This document shows, piece after piece, positions 1 to 6,503 of a stretch of DNA of 9,075 nt; the first letter of the stretch is position 1; each line of letters starts with the position of its first letter. The notes under the pieces are model-generated. The model saw nothing but the letters and a program-made list of their open reading frames with translations, was not told the DNA's origin and made no database searches. Origin of the DNA: Treponema sp. (GTDB taxonomy: Bacteria > Spirochaetota > Spirochaetia > Treponematales > Treponemataceae); the NCBI GenBank assembly GCA_016297805.1, contig JAEDFX010000090.1:1-9075 (forward strand), read 5' to 3'. Made by a program: the position numbers and the translations under genes.

Positions 1-2
1 CA

Positions 3-947
3 CTTTTAAATCCTTGTGCAGATCCAACTTTCAAAATTATTTTTACTGATGATTCAGATGAATCTCGTGGTGCCCTAACTTGTTTTCTGTCCGATATTCT
101 GGACAAACAGGTTACAGATGTAGTGCTTCAACCTAATGAACTTTCCGGAGAAACTCTGGACGATAAGCAATCTGAATTTGACATTAACTGCAAAATAGAC
201 GGTAAAGTGGTTAATATTGAAATGCAGGGAAGAAATGAAAATACTTGTTATGGCAAGCGGGCAGAGTATCATGCAGCCCATATCCTAAATCATTATACGC
301 CAAAAGGAAAGGGCTGGCAGGATATTCCTCAGGTTTTTCAGATTTCTGTTCTTAACTTTATTTTTGATGAAGAAGAGTCGAACTGCATAAACTGGTATTT
401 CATGAGAAATGAAAGAGGACGTGGTGTTGCAAATCTCCTTAATATTATTTTTATTGAGTTGCCAAAGATAAAACATTTACCTGATGATGTTTCAAAATTG
501 ACGAAACCCCAGATGTGGGGTAAATTCTTCTTGTACGCTTCTAATAAAGAGAAACAGGACTTTGTAAAGGAACTTTGTAAACATAACAGGGGGATTAATA
601 TGGCAGTAACAGTACTTGAACATGTTAGTGAAGATGAAATGAATTGGTACCATGAATCCAGATACTGGATGCATGTTTCAGATATGATAACTGCAGAACG
701 TCATGCAACTGAAACTGGTATGGCAAAGGGTCTAGAAGCTGGCTTGGAAAAAGGTATGAAAGAGGGCCTTGAAAAAGGAATACAGCAAGGTTTGCAGCAG
801 GGAATACAACAAGGAATTGAACAAGGAATTGAACAAGGAACTAAACAGGCTAACCTTGAAAATGCAAAAAAAATGTTAGAATGTAATATCGACTTTGATA
901 CAATCTATAAAGTTACAGGAATCTCAGAAGACGAATTATTAAAATAG
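3..947 (+). CDS. Rpn-family (PD-(D/E)XK) recombination-promoting nuclease / putative transposase, 5' end cut by window
   Basis: The reading frame is open from base 3 to the TAA at 945-947, giving 314 visible residues. A GTG at 123 is only an internal codon, because family-like sequence (DPTFKIIFTDD...) lies upstream of it, so the true start is left of the window. The PD-(D/E)XK core is visible as an Asp at 180-182 (EFDI) followed by the Glu-x-Gln of IEMQ at 219-227, the usual Rpn/PDDEXK_2 variant in which Gln replaces the last Lys. The C-terminus has eleven glycines at exact four-residue spacing (717-839), then a short helical end (ISEDELLK). The family is known for DNA endonuclease activity that promotes RecA-independent recombination. 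It often occurs in many copies per genome and is often annotated as a transposase. No inverted repeats or target duplications were seen. Family call firm, cellular role uncertain. Confidence 0.88.
   Translation, partial: LLNPCADPTFKIIFTDDSDESRGALTCFLSDILDKQVTDVVLQPNELSGETLDDKQSEFDINCKIDGKVVNIEMQGRNENTCYGKRAEYHAAHILNHYTPKGKGWQDIPQVFQISVLNFIFDEEESNCINWYFMRNERGRGVANLLNIIFIELPKIKHLPDDVSKLTKPQMWGKFFLYASNKEKQDFVKELCKHNRGINMAVTVLEHVSEDEMNWYHESRYWMHVSDMITAERHATETGMAKGLEAGLEKGMKEGLEKGIQQGLQQGIQQGIEQGIEQGTKQANLENAKKMLECNIDFDTIYKVTGISEDELLK
717..848 (+). repeat. 12-nt periodic repeat coding G-x-x-x tail of the Rpn-family protein
   Basis: Glycine codons recur every 12 bases from 717 to 839. Within this, the 12-mer CAAGGAATTGAA is perfect at 810-821 and 822-833 and partly repeated at 834-840. 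The glycines are separated mainly by Lys, Glu and Gln with one aliphatic residue, as seen in the tails of other Rpn-family proteins. Near-identical DNA units of a whole number of codons can gain or lose copies by slippage without breaking the frame. Confidence 0.85.
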
Positions 948-955
948 GTTAGATT

Positions 956-989
956 CTTGGGTATACCCTCCTTAAAAGGCATGCCCAAG
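956..989. terminator. Hairpin between convergent genes, possible bidirectional terminator
   Basis: CTTGGGTAT (956-964) pairs with ATGCCCAAG (981-989) with one G-T pair. After one mismatch, two more pairs (CC 966-967 with GG 978-979) extend the stem, leaving a loop of about ten bases. It sits nine bases after the nuclease stop codon and 12 bases beyond the end of the opposing reductase gene, where one hairpin could serve both. No strong T-run follows on either strand, so efficiency as a Rho-independent terminator is doubtful. Confidence 0.45.
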
Positions 990-1001
990 AGGTATAGATG
1001 G

Positions 1002-2204
1002 CTATTTAGCAGGAGGAACATCTAATTCCATATCCGACAATGGAAATGTACAGCATGGATGGATGAAGTTGTATTTCAAATCTGCTTTGCGGCGGAAATC
1101 CAATTTGGCAGGCATCCAGTAATTACCGCTTTTTACTAATGAGTGACACCAACCACATTCACCAGAGCGACAACGGTTTGGTACTGCAATTCCATTTTTT
1201 TCCAGAATCTGGAGAATAGTATCGTCACTGCTTCCTGTAACTGTGCGGGTTTCATCACATATTGTAACTGTGATTTTTACTTCGGCAGGAGCGTTTCCCG
1301 GGTAACCTTCCTGAGTTTTAGCACTGTGAATTTCCCCGAACATTTCGTGTCGAATATATTTCTTTTCAAGATTCAGCTTTTTCAGTTCATTGTCCATAAA
1401 GTTATACATGGCTTGTGGACCGCAAAGGAAAACCGAGAAAAGAGTTTCTGGTGCATATTTTTTGATTAATTCTGCAGTTAAGAATCCATGTTCAAATCCT
1501 TCCTTTTCTTCGTTACTTAAAACATGAACAACTTTTATTTTGCTGGATTGTTGTTGTAACTCATCAAACTCTTTTTTGAAAAGAATAGAATTTGAATCAC
1601 GACTTCCATACAATAAAATTAAATTAAAATCTTCATCCCCATGAACGATAGATTTTGCGAAACTTAAAAATGGAGTTATTCCTGACCCGCCTGCAATTCC
1701 TACAACAGTTGGAGCATCACGGAGTCCAACGTAGTCAAAATTTCCCTCAGGGGCAGAAATCTGTACTTCTGTGCCTACATTCCAGTTATCAAGAATATAG
1801 TTAGACACAAGACCGTCTTTAGCTGATTTTACAGTAATTTGATAATATCCAGTTTCTCCCAGACTTTCGTAAGGTGCGGAAGAAAGAGAGTAGGCACGGG
1901 TAATTTTCAATCCATTTATTTTCAGAAAAACAGTTATATATTGACCTGATGCAAAATATGCCAGCCGGGAAGTTTTTTTATCCCTGTCAGGAGATAATGT
2001 AAAGGTTTTGCAGTCCAGTCCGTGTTCTTCTACTGCTGTGATTTTTACAGCTTGAAATGCAGGATGAAGTGTTTTAGCTAAAGCATTTATTGGATATTCT
2101 TTTGGAATTGGTTTTATTATTGCATTTTTGAATCTGGAATGTCGTTCTTTCATTAGTTCTAGGAATGCACCAATTTTCAAGGAGTTAATTTTCAGTTTTC
2201 TCAT
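1002..2204 (-). CDS. NAD(P)H:ferredoxin-type reductase with FAD, NAD(P) and C-terminal 2Fe-2S domains
   Basis: 400 residues. An N-terminal extension (about 1-48) precedes the FAD-binding domain with R-A-Y-S at 103-106. The NAD(P)-binding domain follows, with GGSGITP at 172-178, CGP at 261-263 and the E-M-F-G flavin-reductase signature near 287-290. A plant-type ferredoxin domain closes the protein, with Cys345-x4-Cys350-x2-Cys353 and a Cys384/Cys385 pair as the last ligand. This order (FNR-like module then ferredoxin) fits enzymes that pass electrons from NAD(P)H through FAD to a 2Fe-2S centre and on to a partner oxygenase or reductase. No signal peptide is seen, so it is probably cytoplasmic. 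The start is ATG 2204. A GGGAG (2219-2223) lies 14 bases upstream, longer than usual, and Met18 has no better site. The nearest upstream gene on the strand is the RetSat-like flavoprotein, its likely electron acceptor (inference). Partner and substrate cannot be read from sequence. Confidence 0.9.
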   Translation of the reverse strand: MRKLKINSLKIGAFLELMKERHSRFKNAIIKPIPKEYPINALAKTLHPAFQAVKITAVEEHGLDCKTFTLSPDRDKKTSRLAYFASGQYITVFLKINGLKITRAYSLSSAPYESLGETGYYQITVKSAKDGLVSNYILDNWNVGTEVQISAPEGNFDYVGLRDAPTVVGIAGGSGITPFLSFAKSIVHGDEDFNLILLYGSRDSNSILFKKEFDELQQQSSKIKVVHVLSNEEKEGFEHGFLTAELIKKYAPETLFSVFLCGPQAMYNFMDNELKKLNLEKKYIRHEMFGEIHSAKTQEGYPGNAPAEVKITVTICDETRTVTGSSDDTILQILEKNGIAVPNRCRSGECGWCHSLVKSGNYWMPAKLDFRRKADLKYNFIHPCCTFPLSDMELDVPPAK

Positions 2205-2224
2205 TATTTGTTTTTACGCTCCCA

Positions 2225-2268
2225 TAAAAAGTCAAGAAGATTGTTTCAACAATCGATTTGACTTTTTA
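2225..2268 (-). terminator. Long hairpin ending in T-run just upstream of the reductase gene (terminator or attenuator)
   Basis: The outer arms TAAAAAGTCAA (2225-2235) and TTGACTTTTTA (2258-2268) are perfectly complementary. Inside them, after a 3x3 internal loop, GATTGT (2239-2244) pairs with ACAATC (2249-2254) around a four-base loop. Read leftward, the 3' arm ends UUGACUUUUUA, like an intrinsic terminator. It lies 20 bases before the reductase ATG, and the GGGAG ribosome site begins two bases beyond it. It could stop read-through from the upstream operon or act as an attenuator. Confidence 0.6.
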
Positions 2269-2269
2269 C

Positions 2270-2297
2270 GCTGTTCCGTAATGTAATGAGGAACAGC
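2270..2297. repeat. Inverted repeat, 8-bp perfect stem, in the hairpin-rich intergenic region
   Basis: GCTGTTCC (2270-2277) and GGAACAGC (2290-2297) are perfect reverse complements separated by 12 bases. There is no T-run, so it is not a terminator by itself. It could be a leader RNA hairpin or a protein-binding site. The right arm can also form a smaller alternative hairpin (GAAC-AGCA-GTTC, 2291-2302). Confidence 0.55.
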
Positions 2298-2308
2298 AGT
2301 TCAAGAAT

Positions 2309-2327
2309 AAGTTTGCAACGCAAACTT
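2309..2327. repeat. Inverted repeat, 8-bp perfect stem with 3-base loop
   Basis: AAGTTTGC (2309-2316) and GCAAACTT (2320-2327) are perfect reverse complements around AAC. As DNA it is also a compact near-palindrome of the kind bound by dimeric regulators. It is one of four hairpins in this spacer and no T-run follows it. Confidence 0.55.
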
Positions 2328-2331
2328 TAGG

Positions 2332-2368
2332 TAAGATAAAGCCGCGCTATTTTAGCGGTTTTATCTTA
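2332..2368 (-). terminator. Strong hairpin overlapping the stop codon of the RetSat-like gene
   Basis: TAAGATAAAGCCGC (2332-2345) pairs with GCGGTTTTATCTTA (2355-2368) over 14 positions with a single G-T pair. The TAG stop of the FAD oxidoreductase (2347-2349) lies in the loop. No T-run follows on the coding (minus) strand, so it fits a 3'-end stabilising or processing structure better than a classical terminator. Ribosomes reaching the stop would have to melt it. Confidence 0.6.
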
Positions 2369-3900
2369 GCCTCCTTTTTAATATCTGTAATAATTCTATT
2401 AGCGACTCTGCGGCCTGATTTATATGTCTGATTATAACCAAGAGATTCTTCCGTATGAGCCCCTACAAAATGTAAGTGCTTGATAGTTTCTTCTTTTAGA
2501 CTGTTCATTGTTCTTAAGAAAATTCCATCCCAGTTGCTGCGCTGATATCCATAAGGAGTGCCATTTGGTGTTCCCAGATATCGGCTGTAAGTTACTGGAG
2601 TTGCAACTTCTATTTCTTCTATGTAAGGTTTTATTTTGATTCCTGTAGATTTTTCGTAGAAATCAATCATCTTTTCTGCAATTTTCAGTTTTGTTTTTTT
2701 ATAGTCCTCTGGTTTGATTTTAGCCCATTCGTCTCCTACAACTGCTGCAGTAATACTCATATGGGTTGTTCCTTCTGGACTGCATTCTGGAATTGCGATG
2801 TTAAGTGCATTGGCAATTATCCAGCTGTTGCCACCAAGTCCACTGCAACTTTTCCATTGGTCATTGGAATCTGCTTTATCTACAATAAAGGTTGTGTAAT
2901 CTTTTATACCCAATTCCTGTACTGTTTTATTCAGTCCCATGTGAACATTTATAAAAGAAAAAGCAGGTTTTCTTGCACTGGATTTTTGAATTTCAAATAA
3001 TGGAACTCTGCGTTTTTCCACCATATGACCAAAAACATCTTCTGGGAAACAGTTACATACTACATAATCTGCATAGTATTTTTTCCCGTTGGCAACTACT
3101 CCATAAGCATATTGAGATTTTATATGTCTTTTTGTGAGGATTTTTGTGACTGGAGTATTGTAAAAAATTTTACCTCCATTTTTACGAATAACTTTATCTA
3201 AAGAAAGGGAGAATTCATGGGAAAACATGGAAGGAAGACCTGCACCATCTTTAAGGTAGCAGTAATCCATCATTCCCATCATAAATGCATTTACTGTTTC
3301 TGTAGGTTCTCCAATATAAGTCCAGTATGGAGTAATCATGTGCTGAATCTTTTTTGGGATATTCAGAAGATCCATTACTTTATCTGAAGAATGAGCAACC
3401 ATTCTAAAAGTATTGAAAATTGCAGGAAGATCTTTGAAATGAAATTTCTTATTTCCCAGTTTTTCAGCTTCATCCATGGCTTCTTTTTCTAATTCTAGAA
3501 AACGACGAACTTTTTCCGAGCTTCCAGGACTTTCTTTTTCTATAATTTTGTAGAATTCTTCAAAATCAGCCGGAAAGGTTACGTCGAAAGGTTCTTCTGG
3601 ATCTACAGAAATAACCCTGTACAAAGATTTGTCGTAGATGAAGGTTGCATCAGAGTGCATCTCATCAAACATTTTACGAGTATTTCCAGGGTTTTCTTCA
3701 GAGCCGACTTCACACATTTCATGCAGAGATGGTTCTATTTCAAATCTTCCTCGTCTAAAGCTTGTTACAGCTCCACCTGGAAGATTATGCTTTTCAAATA
3801 AAAGAGTTTTTAATCCTTGCTGGCTTGTATAAGTAGCAGCGGCAAGTCCACCGTTTCCTGCACCAACAACAATTACATCGTATTTTTCGGAATTATTCAT
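2347..3900 (-). CDS. FAD-dependent oxidoreductase of the phytoene desaturase / retinol saturase (CrtI/RetSat) superfamily
   Basis: 517 residues, about the usual length for the family. The N-terminal dinucleotide-binding fold is clear: VVGAGNGGLAAA (residues 11-22), an acidic residue at Glu36 ending the second strand, then PGGAVTSFRRGRFEIEPS at 41-58, the region that contacts FAD in this superfamily. Near the C-terminus, the TPNGTPYGYQRS segment (444-455) and FVGAHTEESLGYNQ...SGRRVAN (478-501) match the family's closing FAD motif. Members add or remove double bonds in carotenoids, retinol or other polyunsaturated lipids. No carotenoid synthesis gene (crtB, crtE) is present here, so calling it a phytoene desaturase would overreach. 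AGAGGA ahead of ATG 3900 overlaps the TAG of the upstream aldolase gene with a seven-base gap, suggesting coupled translation. The downstream ferredoxin-type reductase makes a reductive role (saturase) attractive, but this is inference. Confidence 0.85.
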   Translation of the reverse strand: MNNSEKYDVIVVGAGNGGLAAATYTSQQGLKTLLFEKHNLPGGAVTSFRRGRFEIEPSLHEMCEVGSEENPGNTRKMFDEMHSDATFIYDKSLYRVISVDPEEPFDVTFPADFEEFYKIIEKESPGSSEKVRRFLELEKEAMDEAEKLGNKKFHFKDLPAIFNTFRMVAHSSDKVMDLLNIPKKIQHMITPYWTYIGEPTETVNAFMMGMMDYCYLKDGAGLPSMFSHEFSLSLDKVIRKNGGKIFYNTPVTKILTKRHIKSQYAYGVVANGKKYYADYVVCNCFPEDVFGHMVEKRRVPLFEIQKSSARKPAFSFINVHMGLNKTVQELGIKDYTTFIVDKADSNDQWKSCSGLGGNSWIIANALNIAIPECSPEGTTHMSITAAVVGDEWAKIKPEDYKKTKLKIAEKMIDFYEKSTGIKIKPYIEEIEVATPVTYSRYLGTPNGTPYGYQRSNWDGIFLRTMNSLKEETIKHLHFVGAHTEESLGYNQTYKSGRRVANRIITDIKKEAKIKPLK

Positions 3901-3907
3901 TTTTCCT

Positions 3908-4933
3908 CTATAATAAAGAAATTAATTCATCAAGATTTTCTACAGTTGTTGCCCAGCTGGTTGCAAAACGGACTGCAGTATGATTTTCATCGACTTTTTC
4001 CCAGAAACTGAACTTTACCTTTGTGGAAAGATCATTCATACGGTTGTTTTCAAGAATTACAAATTGCTGATTTGTTGGAGAATCCAGCAGGAATTTATAG
4101 CCTTTTTCTTTAAGAACGGCTTTAAGCTTATCTGCCATTGCAATTGCATGCTTACTGATTTCAAAATACAAATCATCTGTGAACAATTCATCAAACTGAA
4201 CACCAAGTACACGACCTTTTGCTAAAAGTGCACCGTGTTTTTTAGTAAGGTTTACAAAGTGAGCAGGTTGATTGTTTTTTGTGAAAACTACTGCTTCTCC
4301 ACAGAGTGTACCAACTTTTGTTCCTCCGATATAGAAAACATCACAAAGTTTTGCTATTTCTGGAAGGGTAAGGTCGCATTCGGAACTTGCAAGTCCGTAA
4401 CCTAAACGAGCGCCATCTATAAAAAGAGGAAGCTTATACTGATGGCAAACTTCGCTTATTTCTGTAAGTTCTTTTTTAGAATAAAGAGTACCGTATTCAG
4501 TTGGGAAAGAAATATATACCATGCCGGGGAAAACCATATGTTCGTGGTTTCCGTCATTGTAGAAATCCTGTAAATAAGCACCAAGTTCATCAGCCTGCAT
4601 TTTTCCATTATGACCAGGAATTTCCAGAACCTTGTGGCCTGTATATTCAATGGCTCCTGCTTCATGAACTGCAACATGACCTGTTTTTGCGGCAACTACT
4701 CCTTCGAAAGGTTTAAGAATGGAATCTATAACCAGCTGATTTGTTTGAGTCCCGCCTACAAGAAGTGCAACTTGTGCTTCAGGACAACCACATGCCTTTG
4801 CGATTTTTTCTTTTGCAGAATCACAGTATTTATCTGCACCGTAACCGCTAAGTGGTTCAAGATTTGTTTTAATCAGCTTGTCTAAAAGTTTTGGATGACA
4901 GCCTTCAAGATAATCGCTTTCAAAATTTAACAT
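3908..4933 (-). CDS. Low-specificity L-threonine aldolase-like PLP enzyme
   Basis: 341 residues, full length for the family (beta-eliminating lyase superfamily, fold type I PLP enzymes). Visible landmarks are the GGTQTNQL phosphate-binding loop (60-67), VHEAGA at 89-94 where the ring-stacking His sits, FIDGARLGYG at 171-180 with the Asp that pairs with the PLP nitrogen, and YIGGTKVG at 201-208 with Lys206 as the Schiff-base lysine. The C-terminal VRFATSW (321-327) supplies the conserved substrate-carboxylate Arg. Known members cleave L-threonine or L-allo-threonine to glycine and acetaldehyde, and also other beta-hydroxy amino acids. The start ATG 4933 has GAGG five bases upstream. The gap from the YfcE gene is ten bases and its TAA lies just ahead of this ribosome site, consistent with coupling. 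Exact substrate and stereochemistry are not determinable. Confidence 0.92.
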   Translation of the reverse strand: MLNFESDYLEGCHPKLLDKLIKTNLEPLSGYGADKYCDSAKEKIAKACGCPEAQVALLVGGTQTNQLVIDSILKPFEGVVAAKTGHVAVHEAGAIEYTGHKVLEIPGHNGKMQADELGAYLQDFYNDGNHEHMVFPGMVYISFPTEYGTLYSKKELTEISEVCHQYKLPLFIDGARLGYGLASSECDLTLPEIAKLCDVFYIGGTKVGTLCGEAVVFTKNNQPAHFVNLTKKHGALLAKGRVLGVQFDELFTDDLYFEISKHAIAMADKLKAVLKEKGYKFLLDSPTNQQFVILENNRMNDLSTKVKFSFWEKVDENHTAVRFATSWATTVENLDELISLL

Positions 4934-4943
4934 AATGACCTCG

Positions 4944-5531
4944 TTATAAGGAAAGATTTTTCAGTTCTTTTCCTTCCATGTTGTAAAGTGTGATTGTTTT
5001 ATTTTCGTATACTGCAAATCCAGCTTCTGTATCTCCTTTTGGAAGGGATGTGGAACCTGGATTACAGATTATTATTCCCTGTTGATTTTTTTCCAAAACG
5101 GAAACGTGGGTGTGTCCGTAAAATACAACTGCAGGGGCAGAAAGTTTTGGTTGTTTTGCAGTTAAAGGGCATCCTGAAGGAAGATTTCCATCTGCAAGAA
5201 GTGGTGCATAAACATGACCATGAGAACAGAAGAACTGAACACCTTCGTCTACAATCAGAACAAAATCGGCCATCACAGGAAAACTTAAAACCATCTGGTC
5301 AACTTCGGCATCGCAGTTTCCCCGGCATGCAAAAATTTTTGAGGCAAGAGGATTTAAAAGTTCAACTACACCTTTAGGATTATGTCCCTGGGGTAGTGGA
5401 TTTCTTGGACCATGGTATAAGATGTCGCCAAGAATAATCAGTTTATCACAATTCATATTCTGGAACTGCTCAACAATTATTTTGCAGGCAGATTCTGAAC
5501 CGTGAATATCAGAACAGATTAAATATTTCAT
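4944..5531 (-). CDS. yfcE: YfcE-family metallophosphoesterase (phosphodiesterase)
   Basis: 195 residues, close to the usual YfcE length. The calcineurin-like metal-binding motifs are all present and in order: D8-x-H10 (SDIHG), G35-D36 (ILGDILYHGPRNP, a segment typical of YfcE), G71-N-C-D74, H104 in SHGH, and G139-H-T-H142, followed by NPGS at 157-160. These residues bind two divalent metals and catalyse phosphodiester hydrolysis. E. coli YfcE acts on model phosphodiesters and its physiological substrate is unclear. No signal peptide is seen, so it is likely cytoplasmic. The start is ATG 5531, with only a weak AGAAG upstream that overlaps the permease stop codon, so its translation may depend on ribosomes finishing the permease. 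There are eight bases to the permease and ten to the aldolase, so it sits inside the operon. Confidence 0.92.
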   Translation of the reverse strand: MKYLICSDIHGSESACKIIVEQFQNMNCDKLIILGDILYHGPRNPLPQGHNPKGVVELLNPLASKIFACRGNCDAEVDQMVLSFPVMADFVLIVDEGVQFFCSHGHVYAPLLADGNLPSGCPLTAKQPKLSAPAVVFYGHTHVSVLEKNQQGIIICNPGSTSLPKGDTEAGFAVYENKTITLYNMEGKELKNLSL

Positions 5532-5539
5532 AAGTGCTT

Positions 5540-6436
5540 CTATTTTATCACACCTAGAACAATTCCGAAAATAATAATTGCAGCACAGAAGAAACGATAT
5601 GCGGTATTTTTTTCTTTAAATATGAATTTTCCACCAACTATGGTTACGATACAGACGCTTTGTTTAATAAGAGTCATAACTGTAATTCGACTGTCCGCCA
5701 TGCCGTTGGCTATGAATAGAGCTTTATCTGCAATTACAAACATTACTGCCAAAGCCCATACATATCCATTTTTGAAAACGTTAAGACGGATTTTTTCGTG
5801 GGTTACAAGAACATAAATAAGATAATAACTGACTAGGAAAAGCATATACCAGAACTGCAACTGAGAACTAGTTAAATCTTTCATAAGGATTTTATCCAGG
5901 AATCCGGAGCAGGAATTGAGAAAGCAGGAAATAAAGGCTAGAAACACATAGAAAGAAGTTGGGAACTTTTGCTGAGTCTGTTCAACTGGAGAAATAATAG
6001 CGTTTTCTTCTATACTAAAAAGCTTTTTCAAGAATGGAGGCTTGAACTTAAGAAGTAAAAGACCAGTACAAACTGTAATCAATCCGAAAATCTGATAAAT
6101 GGAAAGAACTTCCCCTAAAAGAAAGACTCCAAATGAAGTTCCAAAAATGACTCTGGAAAGACCTAGAATTCCGTATAAACTTACAGGAAGATGCTTAAGG
6201 GAACGGAAACTAAAAATCCATGCCAGGAAAATACAGAAAGATTTTATTGCAATAATGATGAAGAAGTGAGGTTCAATTCCCATTGCTTTTGGGGCCTGGG
6301 GAACTACAAACAAGAATGAAAGCAGTGTGTAAACAACAAGAACTTCCATCACTGTATTTTTTGCCATTGCCTTTTTTTTGGCGATTTCACGGGCACCTTT
6401 AAACAAACCGTAAAGTAGAACTAAGAGCATCCACAT
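5540..6436 (-). CDS. EamA/DMT-superfamily permease, about ten membrane segments
   Basis: 298 residues arranged as two tandem EamA halves. The first half ends with LLGEVLSIYQIFGLITVCTGLLLL (two pieces near 107-129), the family's G-E...G...G pattern. The second ends with GGKFIFKEKN and a final hydrophobic helix (about 281-297). Roughly ten hydrophobic segments can be counted, separated by a basic, polar linker at about 131-160. The family exports or imports amino acids, nucleotide sugars or other small metabolites, and the substrate cannot be assigned. The start ATG 6436 has GAGG eight bases upstream and a TATAAT promoter element at 6455-6460. It is the first gene of the leftward operon. Co-transcription with an amino-acid-active PLP enzyme hints at an amino-acid-like substrate, which is inference only. 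Confidence 0.88.
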   Translation of the reverse strand: MWMLLVLLYGLFKGAREIAKKKAMAKNTVMEVLVVYTLLSFLFVVPQAPKAMGIEPHFFIIIAIKSFCIFLAWIFSFRSLKHLPVSLYGILGLSRVIFGTSFGVFLLGEVLSIYQIFGLITVCTGLLLLKFKPPFLKKLFSIEENAIISPVEQTQQKFPTSFYVFLAFISCFLNSCSGFLDKILMKDLTSSQLQFWYMLFLVSYYLIYVLVTHEKIRLNVFKNGYVWALAVMFVIADKALFIANGMADSRITVMTLIKQSVCIVTIVGGKFIFKEKNTAYRFFCAAIIIFGIVLGVIK

Positions 6437-6454
6437 AATAAAAACCTCACTCCC

Positions 6455-6483
6455 ATTATACCAAGTTTTCTAAAACTTCTAAA
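6455..6483 (-). promoter_or_regulatory. Sigma70-type promoter for the leftward permease-yfcE-aldolase-oxidoreductase operon
   Basis: Read on the minus strand, a perfect TATAAT occupies 6460-6455 and is preceded after exactly 17 bases by TTTAGA (6483-6478), four of six matches to TTGACA. Transcription would begin around 6448, leaving a short leader with GAGG ahead of ATG 6436. Position, spacing and the perfect -10 make this convincing by eye. Confidence 0.65.
6463..6478. promoter_or_regulatory. Perfect palindrome AAGTTTTCTAAAACTT in the promoter spacer (operator candidate)
   Basis: AAGTTTT and AAAACTT are perfect 7-bp inverted arms around a CT centre. The element lies almost wholly between the -35 (6478-6483) and -10 (6455-6460) of the leftward promoter, where a bound dimeric repressor would block RNA polymerase. 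It also lies just upstream of the TATAAT facing the MATE gene, so it could act on both directions. The regulator is unknown. Confidence 0.5.
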
Positions 6484-6488
6484 TAAGA

Positions 6489-6494
6489 TATAAT
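6489..6494 (+). promoter_or_regulatory. TATAAT -10 element directly before the truncated MATE gene
   Basis: A perfect TATAAT ends ten bases before ATG 6504, with only a poor -35 match (TTTTCT at 6466-6471, 17-base spacer). Transcription from it would begin near 6501, giving a nearly leaderless message, and no ribosome-binding site precedes the start. It may be functional or a chance A+T-rich match. Confidence 0.35.
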
Positions 6495-6503
6495 GTGACA
6501 ATC

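Noticed and set aside
123..125. GTG as start of the Rpn-family gene
   Set aside because: Family-like sequence continues in frame for 40 codons upstream to the window edge, so this is an internal valine.
1..947. Complete insertion sequence around the Rpn-family gene
   Set aside because: No terminal inverted repeats or target duplications are visible on the right side and the left side is outside the window; the family name transposase does not by itself imply a mobile element.
1143..1469. Plus-strand 108-codon ORF
   Set aside because: Lies wholly antisense to the C-terminal NAD(P)/ferredoxin part of the reductase; no ribosome site and no recognisable domains.
2225..2346. Separate promoter for the reductase in the hairpin-rich spacer
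   Set aside because: TTGAAC and TTGAAA hexamers occur on the minus strand, but no good -10 lies at 16-18 bases; only TATGGG or TTACGG are found.
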